From Nostoc sp. FACHB-280 (GTDB lineage Bacteria; Cyanobacteriota; Cyanobacteriia; Cyanobacteriales; Nostocaceae), in NCBI RefSeq assembly GCF_014697615.1, contig NZ_JACJSD010000005.1, positions 124,001 to 188,000 of the forward strand: a stretch of 64,000 bases of DNA, read 5' to 3'. The position numbers were made by a program, and so were the translations under genes. Shown one piece after another: positions 9,234-18,409 of this stretch. Within the stretch, counting starts at the first letter, position 1; each line of letters opens with the position of its first letter. The notes under the pieces were generated by a model. That model did no database searches. It had not been told where the DNA came from and was given only the letters and a program-made list of their open reading frames with translations.

Positions 9234-10772
9234 ATGGTTGAATATAGCAGATTGAAGACTTCTCCCTCTGCCGCAATCAGAGCCACCCTTGATTATCCGG
9301 TAATTGATACCGACGTTCATACTAATGATTTCACCCCAGCTTTTGAAGATTACATTGCTAATTACGGTGGGTCGAAACTTGTAGACGAATTACGCAAAGC
9401 AGAATCTTCTCGGCTGAACTCGAAGAGCAACGGTAAAGACTGGTATCAACAAACTCCAGAAGAGCGTCAATACAATCGCACAATTCGATCGCCTTGGTGG
9501 GCGAGAGTTACTCGCAATACTCTAGACCTTGCTACTTACACTTTGCCTGCATTACTTTACGAACGCCAAGCAGAGCAAGGTTCAGATTATTCGGTATTGT
9601 TTCCCAACAATGTGCTTGCACCTGCTGGAGCCAGCCCAGAACATCGCCAAGCACTACAACGGGCGGTTAATCACTACCACGCTGATATCTATCGCAAATA
9701 TAGCGATCGCCTCACACCTGTCGCTGGTATCCCGATGACTACTCCCAAAGAAGCCATCGAAGAGTTAGAGTTTGCTGTAAAAACACTAGGTTTGAAAGTA
9801 GCAAATATTCCTGGTGGTGTGAAACGTCCAATAAAGGCGATCGCAGATAAATATCCCGCCGCTCAATTCCCGGAAATCGGCAGATATGCTTCTTACATTG
9901 ACTTTTTTGGATTAGATAGCGAATACGACTACGATCCATTCTGGGCTAAGGCTGTGGAATTGGGTGTGCCTATTACTACTCATTATGGTAGCCAAGGTTG
10001 GACAGGACGTTCTTCTATTAGTAACTATATGAACAACCACATCGGTCACTTTGCCGATGGTTCTCAAGCATTTGCCAAGGCGTTGTTCTTTGGTGGCGTT
10101 ACCAGACGTTTCCCTCAGTTGCGTGTCGGTATGCTAGAAGGTGGTGCAGATTGGGGCGCTCACGTTTACATTCATTTAGTAGACCGTTTCTCTAAACGCA
10201 ATCTCAAAGCACTGCAAAACTACAACCCAGACCTTACCAACGCAGATGAGTTATTTGAGTTGTTTGAGCGTTTTGGCGGTGAAATTACTGAAGGATATTC
10301 CCTCAGCAAAGAAGAATTAACTAAGAGTGTCCTTGGTTCTTCCTTTAGCCGTCATAGCCGTGCGCCAATTGGTAGCGAACTTGAAGACTTTGCTGCGGCT
10401 GGAATTGAAAACATTGAAGACATCCGCGATCGCTGGGTGAATAGTTTCTTCTTTGGTTCCGAATCTGACGATCGCACCATCGCCGCAGCATTCAACAACA
10501 AAGCTAATCCCTTGGGTGTGAAGATTAACGCCATCTATTCTTCCGACGTTGGTCACTGGGATGTCCCCGACCTCACCTCACCATTGTCTGAAAGCTGGGA
10601 TTTGGTGAAAGAAGGCGTAATTACTGAAGACGACTTCAAAGCTTACGTATTTGGTAATCCTTACAAGTTCTACACCGAAGCTAACCCTGATTTCTTCAAG
10701 GGTACAGCAATTGAATCCAAGGTAAATAGCTTTACTTCTCCACAAGTTGATCAAAAACTTGTCGTGGCTTAA
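9234..10772 (+). CDS. Amidohydrolase family protein (metal-dependent hydrolase)
   Basis: 512 residues. An AAGGAAG ribosome binding site stands 9-10 bases before the ATG. The N-terminal YPVIDTDVHTND gives a D-x-H metal-binding start of the amidohydrolase-2 (ACMSD-like) TIM-barrel type. PITTHYGSQGW supplies a further His, and VGMLEGGADWG and IYSSDVGHWDVPDL supply the late acidic ligand. The protein is longer than average for the family because of an N-terminal lead and a helical insertion around 45-110. Family members hydrolyse or decarboxylate small cyclic or carboxylated compounds. The substrate here is unknown. It lies 370 bases after the monooxygenase with a repeat between, and 87 bases before the alpha/beta hydrolase, so it is probably transcribed with them. 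Confidence 0.88.
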   Translation: MVEYSRLKTSPSAAIRATLDYPVIDTDVHTNDFTPAFEDYIANYGGSKLVDELRKAESSRLNSKSNGKDWYQQTPEERQYNRTIRSPWWARVTRNTLDLATYTLPALLYERQAEQGSDYSVLFPNNVLAPAGASPEHRQALQRAVNHYHADIYRKYSDRLTPVAGIPMTTPKEAIEELEFAVKTLGLKVANIPGGVKRPIKAIADKYPAAQFPEIGRYASYIDFFGLDSEYDYDPFWAKAVELGVPITTHYGSQGWTGRSSISNYMNNHIGHFADGSQAFAKALFFGGVTRRFPQLRVGMLEGGADWGAHVYIHLVDRFSKRNLKALQNYNPDLTNADELFELFERFGGEITEGYSLSKEELTKSVLGSSFSRHSRAPIGSELEDFAAAGIENIEDIRDRWVNSFFFGSESDDRTIAAAFNNKANPLGVKINAIYSSDVGHWDVPDLTSPLSESWDLVKEGVITEDDFKAYVFGNPYKFYTEANPDFFKGTAIESKVNSFTSPQVDQKLVVA

Positions 10773-10794
10773 ATCTTTTGCTGAGAGGTTACGA

Positions 10795-10825
10795 GATCCC
10801 CGACTTCTTAAAGAAGTCGGGGATC
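10795..10825. repeat. Perfect hairpin between two cluster genes
   Basis: 15-base arms (GATCCCCGACTTCTT and its complement) around a single base. It has no T-run, so it is more likely a dispersed palindromic repeat, or an RNA-stability element inside the operon, than a terminator. The same sequence type is common in Nostoc spacers as far as I recall. Confidence 0.7.
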
Positions 10826-10859
10826 TAACCACCAAACATACAAGGAAGGAATTATAACT

Positions 10860-11513
10860 ATGGCTATTGAACGTCGCTCTGGTTTATTGCCTTATCTGTT
10901 CTCGGCTGTTGGGGAAGATGCCAACAAACCCGCGCCTTTAGTATTGTTTTTGCATGGCGCACGCGATCGCGGCCATGATTTAGATGTGCTGCTGAAATGG
11001 GGCTTACCTCGGTTCGTGAATGAATCAAGCTCTTTACCATACTTCTTTTTAGCGCCCCAACTTCCTGAAGGTCAGACTTGGGTAGAGCGAGAATCAGATG
11101 TCATTGCTTTGTTGGATAATTTCATCGCCTCTCGGCCTATCGATCCGTCTCGTGTTATTTTATCAGGATTTAGCTTGGGAACTGCTGGGGCTTGGCATAT
11201 CGCTGCTTCCCATCCTGGTCGCTTTGCTGGTTTGGTAGCGGTGTCTGGTCGCGTTCCTCAAACTTTAGAATCAAGCCAGTTAGATGCACTCAAGGAAATT
11301 CCCATCCAAATATTCCAAGGTGCTAAGGATGAAAAACTATCAATCGACGCTACACAGCAGGTTGTTGATACCTTACGGGGAGTGGGTGGAACAGTAGATT
11401 TTACTGTATTACCTGAAGGTGATCACTTTATCGCCGATGAAGTATACACAGACTTGAAATTGCAACAGTGGCTGATTTCACAGAACCTTCACCGTACTGC
11501 TGTAGCAATTTAA
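10860..11513 (+). CDS. Alpha/beta hydrolase (phospholipase/carboxylesterase-like)
   Basis: 217 residues, complete. Oxyanion motif LHGARDRG (about 31-38), nucleophile elbow SGFSLGTAGAW (Ser in G-F-S-L-G, about 101-111), acid GAKDEKL and His EGDHFIAD make a full Ser-Asp-His triad. The size fits the carboxylesterase/dienelactone hydrolase branch. No signal peptide, so cytosolic. A strong AAGGAAGGA ribosome binding site precedes the ATG. It probably cleaves an ester made or released by the preceding enzymes. The substrate cannot be told from sequence. Confidence 0.88.
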   Translation: MAIERRSGLLPYLFSAVGEDANKPAPLVLFLHGARDRGHDLDVLLKWGLPRFVNESSSLPYFFLAPQLPEGQTWVERESDVIALLDNFIASRPIDPSRVILSGFSLGTAGAWHIAASHPGRFAGLVAVSGRVPQTLESSQLDALKEIPIQIFQGAKDEKLSIDATQQVVDTLRGVGGTVDFTVLPEGDHFIADEVYTDLKLQQWLISQNLHRTAVAI

Positions 11514-11606
11514 AAATTTTTTCCCCTATTCAGACGACAGCGCAGATTGTGTACTTGCAGTCGTTTTGATTACGTCCGTATGGTTCATTTTTGTTAAGTT
11601 CCAACG

Positions 11607-12248
11607 ATGGTTGAAATTGACAGCTACACAATCTATCACTCACCTAATGCGTATATTGGCATCACATTGTTCAATCGTGCTTTATCTGGGATACCTGTTA
11701 TAATTCAGCGTCGCCCAATTTGTATTCCTAAAGAACAGGGAATCATGGTTGCAGACCTATTAGGCAGTAAAGAACCACCTGTTAAAGGCTCTTATCATCG
11801 GGAAGATTGCATCCGTTGGGCAGAGAAATTTGGGATCGAACTCCATTTAATCACTCGCGAACTCTTTCAAGAGCGTGCCAAAAGATGGATTACATCGCCA
11901 TTGAATCGGGAAGAACTACCAGCCCGCGCTTATTATGCAGCACTTGGATCTGGGAAAGAATCATTATTAGACCAAGCACTCTTTCGTGCCGCTTGGGTAG
12001 ATGGCCTAGATGTGAATGAGGAAGAAGTTATTAAACACTGTATATCCTCCTCTGGTTTGGATTGTGAGCATATTTTAAATCGCGCTTTCACGATGGAAAT
12101 TACTCAAATGTTGACTCATTCAATGAATTTATTTACCAAGGCAGCTTGTCCGGGTGTACCTACTTGGGTAATCGAAGGTGAGCGTTTTTGGGGTAAAGAC
12201 CGTGTGGATTGGTTGGTAGAAAAGGTGCGCTCAATACTGCCCAGCTAA
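11607..12248 (+). CDS. DsbA-like thioredoxin-fold protein, HCCA isomerase/GST-kappa type
   Basis: 213 residues. It opens with a beta-alpha start IDSYTIYHSPNAYIG, has a helical insert (about 60-165), and ends with CPGVPTWVIEGERFWGKDR, the cis-Pro and strand motif seen in 2-hydroxychromene-2-carboxylate isomerases and GST kappa. No CxxC pair, so it is unlikely to be a disulfide oxidoreductase. A glutathione-dependent isomerase or transferase is more probable. The Ser of the SPNAY segment sits where these enzymes hold their glutathione-activating residue. It lies in the cluster of monooxygenase and hydrolases, 93 bases after the hydrolase and 32 bases before the aldo/keto reductase. Confidence 0.78.
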   Translation: MVEIDSYTIYHSPNAYIGITLFNRALSGIPVIIQRRPICIPKEQGIMVADLLGSKEPPVKGSYHREDCIRWAEKFGIELHLITRELFQERAKRWITSPLNREELPARAYYAALGSGKESLLDQALFRAAWVDGLDVNEEEVIKHCISSSGLDCEHILNRAFTMEITQMLTHSMNLFTKAACPGVPTWVIEGERFWGKDRVDWLVEKVRSILPS

Positions 12249-12280
12249 ATTTTACATACCTATATTCCTCTAGAAAATCT

Positions 12281-13279
12281 ATGACATTACCAACAACGAA
12301 ACTTGGTCAAACTGGCTTGACTGTTTCGCGCCTTGTTCTAGGTACAATGACCTTTGGCTTGCAGACGGATGAAGAAACTTCGATAAAAATCCTCGATACA
12401 GCCGCCGAGGCGGGAATCAATTTTTTAGATACAGCCGATGTTTATCCTTTGGGTGGTGGTTTAACTACGGCTGGGCGTACCGAAGAAATTATTGGACGCT
12501 GGTTAAAAGGTAAGCGCGAACATTTTATTTTGGCTACCAAGGCTGTTGGCAAGGTTGGCCCTGCGCCTTGGGATCAAGGAGCTTCACGCAAACATATTTT
12601 AGATGCGATCGATGCTTCCTTAAGACGACTGGGAACTGATTATGTTGACTTATATCAACTGCATTCTGATGATGCTTCCACTCCCCTTGATGAAACACTA
12701 GAAGCATTAGATACAGTCGTGCGGTCTGGGAAAGTGCGTTATATCGGTGTTTCTAACTACTTAGCTTACCGACTCGCCCGTGCTTTGGGTCGGGCTGATG
12801 TGCGGAATTTGACTCGCTTCGTTTCGATTCAGCCGCGCTACAATCTGTTATTTCGGGAGATTGAGCGGGAATTATTGCCTCTGGCGAAGGAAGAAGGACT
12901 TGGTGTCATTCCTTACAATCCTTTGGCGGGTGGTTTGTTAACAGGTAAACATAATTTTAATCAAGGCCCCACTGCTGGAACTCGTTTTACCTTGGGTACT
13001 GCGGCTGAACGTTATCAAGAGCGTTACTGGCGCGATCGCGAGTTCAATACTGTGGAAGAATTACGCACAGTGGCGGATCATGCTGGTTTATCTCTGACAA
13101 CTTTAGCCTTAGCGTGGGTTTTGGCGAATCCGATTATTACTGCTCCCATTATTGGCGCGAGTCGTCCAGAACAACTCAGTGACAGTCTCAAAGCTTTGGA
13201 AGTCACACTTGATGAAAATTTGAAACAAAAACTCGACGATATCACCGCCGAATACCGTAGAGGAGATTCGCTGCGTTAG
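12281..13279 (+). CDS. Aldo/keto reductase
   Basis: About 332 residues from the ATG at 12281. The frame extends upstream to 12209, but that would overlap the previous gene and add a stretch without homologous features. TKLGQTGLTVSRLVLGTM is the standard first strand. The tetrad is visible: Asp and Tyr in NFLDTADVYPLG, Lys in LATKAVG and His in YQLHSDD. C-terminal APIIGASRPEQL binds the NADPH phosphate region. Cytosolic NADPH-dependent reduction of a carbonyl is expected, and the substrate is unknown. Tight spacing suggests translation with the upstream DsbA-like gene. Confidence 0.9.
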   Translation: MTLPTTKLGQTGLTVSRLVLGTMTFGLQTDEETSIKILDTAAEAGINFLDTADVYPLGGGLTTAGRTEEIIGRWLKGKREHFILATKAVGKVGPAPWDQGASRKHILDAIDASLRRLGTDYVDLYQLHSDDASTPLDETLEALDTVVRSGKVRYIGVSNYLAYRLARALGRADVRNLTRFVSIQPRYNLLFREIERELLPLAKEEGLGVIPYNPLAGGLLTGKHNFNQGPTAGTRFTLGTAAERYQERYWRDREFNTVEELRTVADHAGLSLTTLALAWVLANPIITAPIIGASRPEQLSDSLKALEVTLDENLKQKLDDITAEYRRGDSLR

Positions 13280-13329
13280 ATAGGCAAGTTAAAAGGCAAA
13301 GGGCAAAAGGTAAAAATAAAAGCAGAATT

Positions 13330-14367
13330 ATGGTTAACCGCCGTCGTTTTCTCAATGTTGCCACATCGGGTATATGTGGTTTTTCTATGGCATATATGTT
13401 GGGAAGTTGTAGCCAACAAACCCAACAGCAAGTAATCAAAACTGCCAATTTAGAAATTAAAACTAAAGTCCTCCGTATGGGTTATCAGAGTGCGGGGGAT
13501 TTGGTACGAAATCGCCAAGTTTTAGAAAAACGCCTAGAACCATTGGGAATTAAGGTGGAATGGGCGCAATTTGTCCAAGGGCCACAACTAATGGAAGGAA
13601 TGGCCGCAGGTAAAGTTGATGTGGGTTCTGTGGGAGAAACACCGCCAATTTTTGCACAAGTCGCTGGTTCTAAACTGGTTTATGTCGTTGGTACACAAAG
13701 AACGCCAACAACAGGAACAAGTAGTGTGATTGCTGTACCACCGGAGTCTTCTTTAACGAAATTTGAAGAAATTAAGGGACAGGAAGTATATTTTCAAAAA
13801 GGTTCAGCATCCCACTATTTTATTTTGAGAGCTTTACAATCTATTGGTTTGACTATCAAAGATATAAAAATCAGAAGTATACCGACTATCGAAGCGCGGG
13901 CGGCTTTTTTAGAAGGGAGAATTCCGGTGTGGATGACTGGTGATCCCCATTATGCGATCGCCCAAAAACTCAACCGGATTCGTGTCCTCAGAGATTCTGT
14001 AGGATTAGATTCTCCTGGTAGTTACTATATTGCAGATCGCAAATTTGCGGAAGAAAATCCTGGCTTACTCAAAATTATCATTGAGGAACTTCATGGTCTT
14101 GATCAATGGGCAGATAAAAATCGAGATGAAGTCAAAAAATTGATAATTACAGAACAAAAACTAGCGCCAGATGTAGCCGATTTAGTAATGTCTCGCCGCA
14201 CTTTCGCCGGACGCAGAGGTCTAAGTCCAGCATTGATAGCAGAACAACAACGTGTAGCAGATTTATTTTTTGAATCAGGTGTCATACCCAAGAAAATCAA
14301 CATTCAAGAAGCGTTACTTCCGCCTGAGTTATATGCTGCAATCACACCATCAGAAATTATGGTTTAG
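13330..14367 (+). CDS. SsuA/TauA-like solute-binding protein, Tat lipoprotein
   Basis: 345 residues. The N-terminus has a twin-arginine motif (NRRRFLN), a hydrophobic stretch and a lipobox ending at Cys27 (MLGSC), so Tat export followed by lipidation is likely. The mature part has the aliphatic sulfonate/nitrate/taurine-type pattern: VLRMGYQSAGDLV, KVDVGSVGETPPIFAQ and KGSASHYFILRAL. Such proteins feed SsuB/SsuC-type importers, but neither partner is seen in the window. The next gene is an exporter-type half-transporter. With the DszA/SnaA-like monooxygenase this points to uptake of an alkanesulfonate-like compound (inference). The start is followed by many basic residues, which supports it. 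Confidence 0.85.
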   Translation: MVNRRRFLNVATSGICGFSMAYMLGSCSQQTQQQVIKTANLEIKTKVLRMGYQSAGDLVRNRQVLEKRLEPLGIKVEWAQFVQGPQLMEGMAAGKVDVGSVGETPPIFAQVAGSKLVYVVGTQRTPTTGTSSVIAVPPESSLTKFEEIKGQEVYFQKGSASHYFILRALQSIGLTIKDIKIRSIPTIEARAAFLEGRIPVWMTGDPHYAIAQKLNRIRVLRDSVGLDSPGSYYIADRKFAEENPGLLKIIIEELHGLDQWADKNRDEVKKLIITEQKLAPDVADLVMSRRTFAGRRGLSPALIAEQQRVADLFFESGVIPKKINIQEALLPPELYAAITPSEIMV

Positions 14368-14466
14368 TTTCTTGCGCCAGTTATTTTGTAGATAGTTATG
14401 GCCTTCTTTCAGCAATTGGACGGCGGATTGAGTCGTCCATTTTTATTCCGTCCATCTGTTTAAACA

Positions 14467-16344
14467 ATGCTACGATATCGACTTTACATGACGAAAAAGA
14501 TTAGAAAATCCAAATCTTTTCAACGTGCTGCGACTGCGCCAAATTTACCTGATACACCCTTCAGATTTATTTGCTATTTTGTTAACCAGTTTCGCTGGTG
14601 GTATTTAGTCATGGTGGTTTTGGAAATAATGCACTCAACTTGTGGCATTATGTTACCTTATGCCATTGGCGAAATTATCCGCAGTGTGACGCGATCGCCT
14701 AACAACAGTCAGCAAATTTTTGATGTTATTCGTCAACCTCTGATACTGTTTACCGCGTTGAGTGTGGGTGAAGTGATCTTTGGACGCGCGGCTGGACTTT
14801 TACAAACGATTCTGCATCCCATCCACCGCCAGCACATCGTCAGATCCTTATATGCTTATTTGCAACATCATTCCCATCGTTACTTAAGCAGTAGTTTTGC
14901 TGGGGCTTTAGCACATCGCATCGGGGAAACTTCTCTGGGTGTTACCCAAACGATGCAAATGTTAATTACAGAATTTATGTCTGTGATTGTCGGGTATATT
15001 GTTGCCACAATCTTACTGTATCGCGCCTATCCTCCCTTGGCGGCATTTGTCGGGATATGGGCAGTTCTGTTTATTACTATTTCCTTTTGGTTAGCGACTC
15101 GCTGTCGAATTTATTCTCGCAAAGCCGCAGCCGCTCGCAGTGAAACTACAGGCATTATTGTAGATGCAGTCACAAATCTCAGTAGTAGTCGGCTGTTTGC
15201 ACGACTGGGTTTTGAACGACGCTATTTAAATGAGCAATTAAAGGGCGAACTCAAACAGGTAAGAAAGTCTAACTGGTATTCTGAGCGAATTCGCTGGTTT
15301 CAGTTTATTTCAGCAGCGATTTTAAAAATTGGCACGTTGTATTATTCTCTCACCCTCTGGAGTCAAGGTGCGATCGCGGCGGCTGACTTTGTTGTTGCTA
15401 CTAGTTTGTCGCTGTTAATCATCAGTGAAGCACGTAATTTAAGCCGTCGCTTTCTGGAATTTTTTGAACATATCGGTAACATTGCCAATGGTGTGATGAC
15501 AATTGTGCAACCCCATGAGTTAATTGATCGAGAACAAGCGATCGCTCATCCCATTACCCAAGGTAAAATTGAGTTTAGCCAAGTTAGTTTCAGCTATACA
15601 GAAGATAAGAAAGTATTTGATAATCTTTCCATCACCATCCAACCAGGTGAACGTGTCGGCTTAGTAGGTTTTTCTGGTTCTGGTAAATCTACCTTCGTGA
15701 ATTTGATTTTGCGTTTATTCGATCCCCAGTCAGGACAAATTCTCATTGATGGGGTTGATATCCGAGATATGACGCAGGATGCTTTACACGCGCAAATCAG
15801 CTTAATTCCCCAAGATCCATCGCTGTTCCACCGCACATTGATAGAAAATATTCGTTATGGGCGATTGGATGCCAGTGATGAGGAAGTAGTTGAGGCTGCA
15901 CGTAAAGCTTACGCCCACGATTTTATTAGCCAAATCAAGGAAGGCTACAATTCTTTGGTGGGTGAACGGGGTGTAAAATTATCTGGAGGACAAAGACAAC
16001 GAATTGCGATCGCACGAGTCATCCTCAAAGATGCACCAATCCTGATTTTAGATGAAGCCACTTCCAGCCTCGATTCCATCACCGAAAAAGCCATTCAAGA
16101 TACTCTAGACTTAGCAATGAATGGCAAAACCGTCATAGTAGTTGCTCATCGGTTATCTACAATTGCCCACCTTGATCGCATTTTAGTATTTGACCACGGT
16201 CGAATTGTCGAAGATGGTAGCCACGCCAAACTTTTAGCACGCGGCGGTGCTTACCACAAGTTATGGAAAATGCAAGCTGGTGGATTTCTCCCTGTAGAAG
16301 CGAACAACAAGAACGCATCAGATTTGCAAATTAAATCTTTGTGA
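14467..16344 (+). CDS. ABC half-transporter (fused permease and ATPase, MsbA/LmrA type)
   Basis: 625 residues. A transmembrane domain of about six segments covers about 35-340, and the nucleotide-binding domain about 365-610 has Walker A GFSGSGKST, Q-loop LIPQDPSLFHRT, signature LSGGQRQR, Walker B ILILDEATSS and H-loop AHRLST. This is an exporter-type architecture that works as a homodimer. An alternative ATG lies at 14488. It follows the solute-binding gene by 99 bases. Exporters do not normally use binding proteins, so either the two act separately (efflux of a product), or they merely neighbour each other. Confidence 0.9.
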   Translation: MLRYRLYMTKKIRKSKSFQRAATAPNLPDTPFRFICYFVNQFRWWYLVMVVLEIMHSTCGIMLPYAIGEIIRSVTRSPNNSQQIFDVIRQPLILFTALSVGEVIFGRAAGLLQTILHPIHRQHIVRSLYAYLQHHSHRYLSSSFAGALAHRIGETSLGVTQTMQMLITEFMSVIVGYIVATILLYRAYPPLAAFVGIWAVLFITISFWLATRCRIYSRKAAAARSETTGIIVDAVTNLSSSRLFARLGFERRYLNEQLKGELKQVRKSNWYSERIRWFQFISAAILKIGTLYYSLTLWSQGAIAAADFVVATSLSLLIISEARNLSRRFLEFFEHIGNIANGVMTIVQPHELIDREQAIAHPITQGKIEFSQVSFSYTEDKKVFDNLSITIQPGERVGLVGFSGSGKSTFVNLILRLFDPQSGQILIDGVDIRDMTQDALHAQISLIPQDPSLFHRTLIENIRYGRLDASDEEVVEAARKAYAHDFISQIKEGYNSLVGERGVKLSGGQRQRIAIARVILKDAPILILDEATSSLDSITEKAIQDTLDLAMNGKTVIVVAHRLSTIAHLDRILVFDHGRIVEDGSHAKLLARGGAYHKLWKMQAGGFLPVEANNKNASDLQIKSL

Positions 16345-16375
16345 TTGAAAAGAAATAAAAGTGTCAGTCAAAGTG

Positions 16376-16403
16376 GTAGAGACGTTTCACACAACGTTTC
16401 TAC
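16376..16403. repeat. Dispersed palindrome (GTAGAGACGTT type)
   Basis: GTAGAGACGTT and AACGTTTCTAC form an imperfect stem just after the transporter gene. A second copy of the same family lies at 17664-17691. It may also act as a weak terminator for the transporter gene. Confidence 0.65.
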
Positions 16404-16514
16404 TTGAGATGGGAGTATGAATACTATTTCTAATCTACCTTGTCCCCCTTGTCCCCCTTGTCTACCTTGCCTCCCCTCTCTCCCTTGTCCAGCCAATATC
16501 CCCTGAATCCAGCG

Positions 16515-16549
16515 AAAAAACCTGCTAATCTTACATCAAGATTAGCAGG
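16515..16549 (-). terminator. Intrinsic terminator of tRNA-Pro
   Basis: Read on the minus strand, CCTGCTAATCTT and its perfect complement AAGATTAGCAGG enclose a five-base loop and are followed by six T. It begins 18 bases after the tRNA 3' end, the expected place. Further out (16440-16495) lies a CTTGTCCCCC-type short tandem repeat. Confidence 0.88.
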
Positions 16550-16566
16550 ATTAGGGATTTTATCAA

Positions 16567-16640
16567 TCGGAGCGGCGGGATTCGAACCCACGACCTCCAC
16601 TACCCCAAAGTGGCGCGCTACCAAGCTGCGCTACGCCCCG
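16567..16640 (-). tRNA. tRNA-Pro (anticodon GGG)
   Basis: Full cloverleaf on the minus strand: acceptor CGGGGCG/CGCTCCG with one G-U pair, D arm GCGC...GCGC, anticodon stem CCACT/AGTGG with loop TTGGGGT (anticodon GGG), T arm GTGGG-TTCGAAT-CCCGC. Discriminator A, no encoded CCA. 74 bases including the discriminator. Reads CCC and CCU codons. Confidence 0.95.
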
Positions 16641-16690
16641 GTCAGAATTATTATTATATCGCAATGCTTCAGGAGAATCAAGGGTAAAGT

Positions 16691-17056
16691 TTAAAAAACT
16701 TGCAACATCCCAGCAGCTTGCAACAGACCAGGTATAGCAGAGGCATTCCATTTACCTTCTGCACAGCGTCCGGTGTTGAGGATGAAGCGCAGACTGTATT
16801 CATGGGGATAACCTTCTACTTCCATCCATAATAAATCGCTTTCGGCCTCACAAGCAATTTTTTCTTCATCCATTAATTCTGCTGCGAGTTGTTTCATGGT
16901 GTCTGCTAACTGCGCTAACAAACGGCAAAATTCATTTAACTCCGCTTCTGTTAACTCAATAGCCCAATCATCTGTACCCACTAAACCTTTAAACTCAGGT
17001 GCATTAGGATTCCAACCAATACGCCAACCTACACCGCTTTTAATGAGACGTTCCAT
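16691..17056 (-). CDS. DUF1818 family protein
   Basis: 121 residues, complete. N-terminal SGVGWRIGWNP and LVGTDDWAIELTEAELNEFC, then an acidic middle and LRFILNTGRCAEGKW, which I recognise as the DUF1818 pattern found across cyanobacteria and in plastid-bearing plants. Soluble, no signal peptide. Function unknown. The gene is upstream of tRNA-Pro on the same strand, with 50 bases between, so the two may share a transcript. Confidence 0.8.
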   Translation of the reverse strand: MERLIKSGVGWRIGWNPNAPEFKGLVGTDDWAIELTEAELNEFCRLLAQLADTMKQLAAELMDEEKIACEAESDLLWMEVEGYPHEYSLRFILNTGRCAEGKWNASAIPGLLQAAGMLQVF

Positions 17057-17196
17057 CTGTAAATTGTAGATTTTAGATTTGAGATTTTCGATTGTATCTT
17101 TTTTTGTCTTGGATAAGATTTGAGGGGCGATCGCTCTCCCTCTACTGGAATTAAAACCGTATATAATAAGACTATTATTTGAAATTTACTACTTAT

Positions 17197-17622
17197 ATGA
17201 AATTAATTAAGCAGATTTTAGCAGTATGTTTTTTATTATTTGGTATTCCATTTTCGACTTTAGCAATTCTCGATATTCTCAATCCTAAAACTCCATCTCA
17301 AAGTAAAAATGGTGCCGTCGCAGCTTTAGTTGTTCTGACTATTCCATCAACACTTCTAGGAAGTTATTTGAGTTGGTCTTTAGTGCAGCAAAAGAAGAAA
17401 GAACAAGCATTATTAGTTGCATCAGAGCAGAAGCAGCTTAATTTAGTTTTTTTAGAAATACTTGAGCAAAATTCTGGCAGAATCACGTTATTACAACTTG
17501 CGAAAAAGGGTGAAATATCAATCCCAAAAGCTAAACAATATTTAGATGAGAAATCAAAGGAACTCAACGCTTCTTTTGAAGTTGATGAAGAAGGAAATAT
17601 TTCGTACCGATTTTTTGTGTAA
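17197..17622 (+). CDS. Small two-pass membrane protein with helical cytosolic tail
   Basis: About 141 residues from the ATG at 17197 (a TTG lies in frame at 17179). Two hydrophobic segments (about 5-25 and 40-62) are followed by a charged helix (QQKKKEQALLVASEQKQ) and a domain of about 60 residues whose pattern ITLLQLAKKGEISIPKAKQY is reminiscent of a small winged helix (helix, turn, helix, then two strands VDEEGNISYRF). Family not recognised. It may be a membrane-bound sensor or anchor. That is a guess from topology only. Confidence 0.6.
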   Translation: MKLIKQILAVCFLLFGIPFSTLAILDILNPKTPSQSKNGAVAALVVLTIPSTLLGSYLSWSLVQQKKKEQALLVASEQKQLNLVFLEILEQNSGRITLLQLAKKGEISIPKAKQYLDEKSKELNASFEVDEEGNISYRFFV

Positions 17623-17663
17623 TCCCGCTTCTTGATGAAAAATTAAGTTATCTGTTGTTGTAA

Positions 17664-17691
17664 GTAGAGACGTTGTATACAACATCTCTAC
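17664..17691. repeat. Dispersed palindrome (GTAGAGACGTT type), second copy
   Basis: GTAGAGACGTTGTATACAAC ATCTCTAC is nearly a perfect palindrome. Same family as 16376-16403. It lies about 40 bases after the small membrane protein gene and could end its transcript. Confidence 0.65.
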
Positions 17692-17780
17692 CAGTATTCC
17701 AGTAAATCGGTGGAAAAAATAAAACTATGTTTAAGAGAGGTTAATGAAACTAAAACCCTCTTCCCTTCTGCCTTTTCATA

Positions 17781-18347
17781 TCACTTTAAGAGTTCAGCCC
17801 CACCTGTTTGGGGTTTTTGGGGAGTTGTGGAAGTGCTAGGGCGAGATTCGTTGGTAGTGTTCTGCCCGTTGGGGTTAAAAATATCAACTAATGTTTGGAC
17901 TAAAGCATCTCTTTGACGACGACTCAAGCGAGAAATGGCAGCGCGATCGCCTTCTATGGGATTCTCGCGTAATATATCACTACCTGGATAAGTAGTGTCA
18001 TACATAACTTCATTGGCTCCCAGGTAATCAGCCATTGTTAGCTTCCAGTCAAAACGATAAATTGGCGATCGCTCTTTGACGTAAACGTGATAACGTATTA
18101 GGCGATTAGCTAAAGTATTATTTTCCGCCTTTTTGCCAGTTTCCTTGCTGATGTACTGGTTTTCTTTCGGTAAGTCTGGTAATTGCTGATATACTAACTG
18201 CCAAACCTCAGAAGGACTAATTCTTTGAGCTAGGGCAGACTGAATTCCTATAAAACTAGACTGGTATAGTTGACTTGTGCCTAAACCTACAACAAGCCCA
18301 CTCACAACCAACACCATAATTAATGCAGAATTAAACTTCACAACCAT
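17781..18347 (-). CDS. Conserved cyanobacterial exported protein of unknown function
   Basis: About 188 residues from the ATG at 18347. The frame is open further upstream (18428), but that part reads through a palindromic repeat and lacks protein-like features. An N-terminal hydrophobic segment (FNSALIMVLVVSGLVVGLG) is a signal peptide or anchor. The mature part has ISPSEVWQLVYQQLPDLPKE and an HVYVKERSPIYRFDWKLTMA stretch, then a Pro/Thr/Gln tail. I recall similar cyanobacterial proteins but no function. It lies downstream of rpoZ on the same strand, separated by a terminator-like hairpin. Confidence 0.7.
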   Translation of the reverse strand: MVVKFNSALIMVLVVSGLVVGLGTSQLYQSSFIGIQSALAQRISPSEVWQLVYQQLPDLPKENQYISKETGKKAENNTLANRLIRYHVYVKERSPIYRFDWKLTMADYLGANEVMYDTTYPGSDILRENPIEGDRAAISRLSRRQRDALVQTLVDIFNPNGQNTTNESRPSTSTTPQKPQTGGAELLK

Positions 18348-18409
18348 CAGTGGGATAATTGAGCAACGCAGAATTCTTCTTCTTGTACCATCAGCTATAA
18401 GTGCATTAA

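Noticed and set aside
17710-17916. 68-codon plus-strand frame opposite the exported hypothetical gene
   Set aside because: Overlaps a better-supported gene and has no ribosome binding site.
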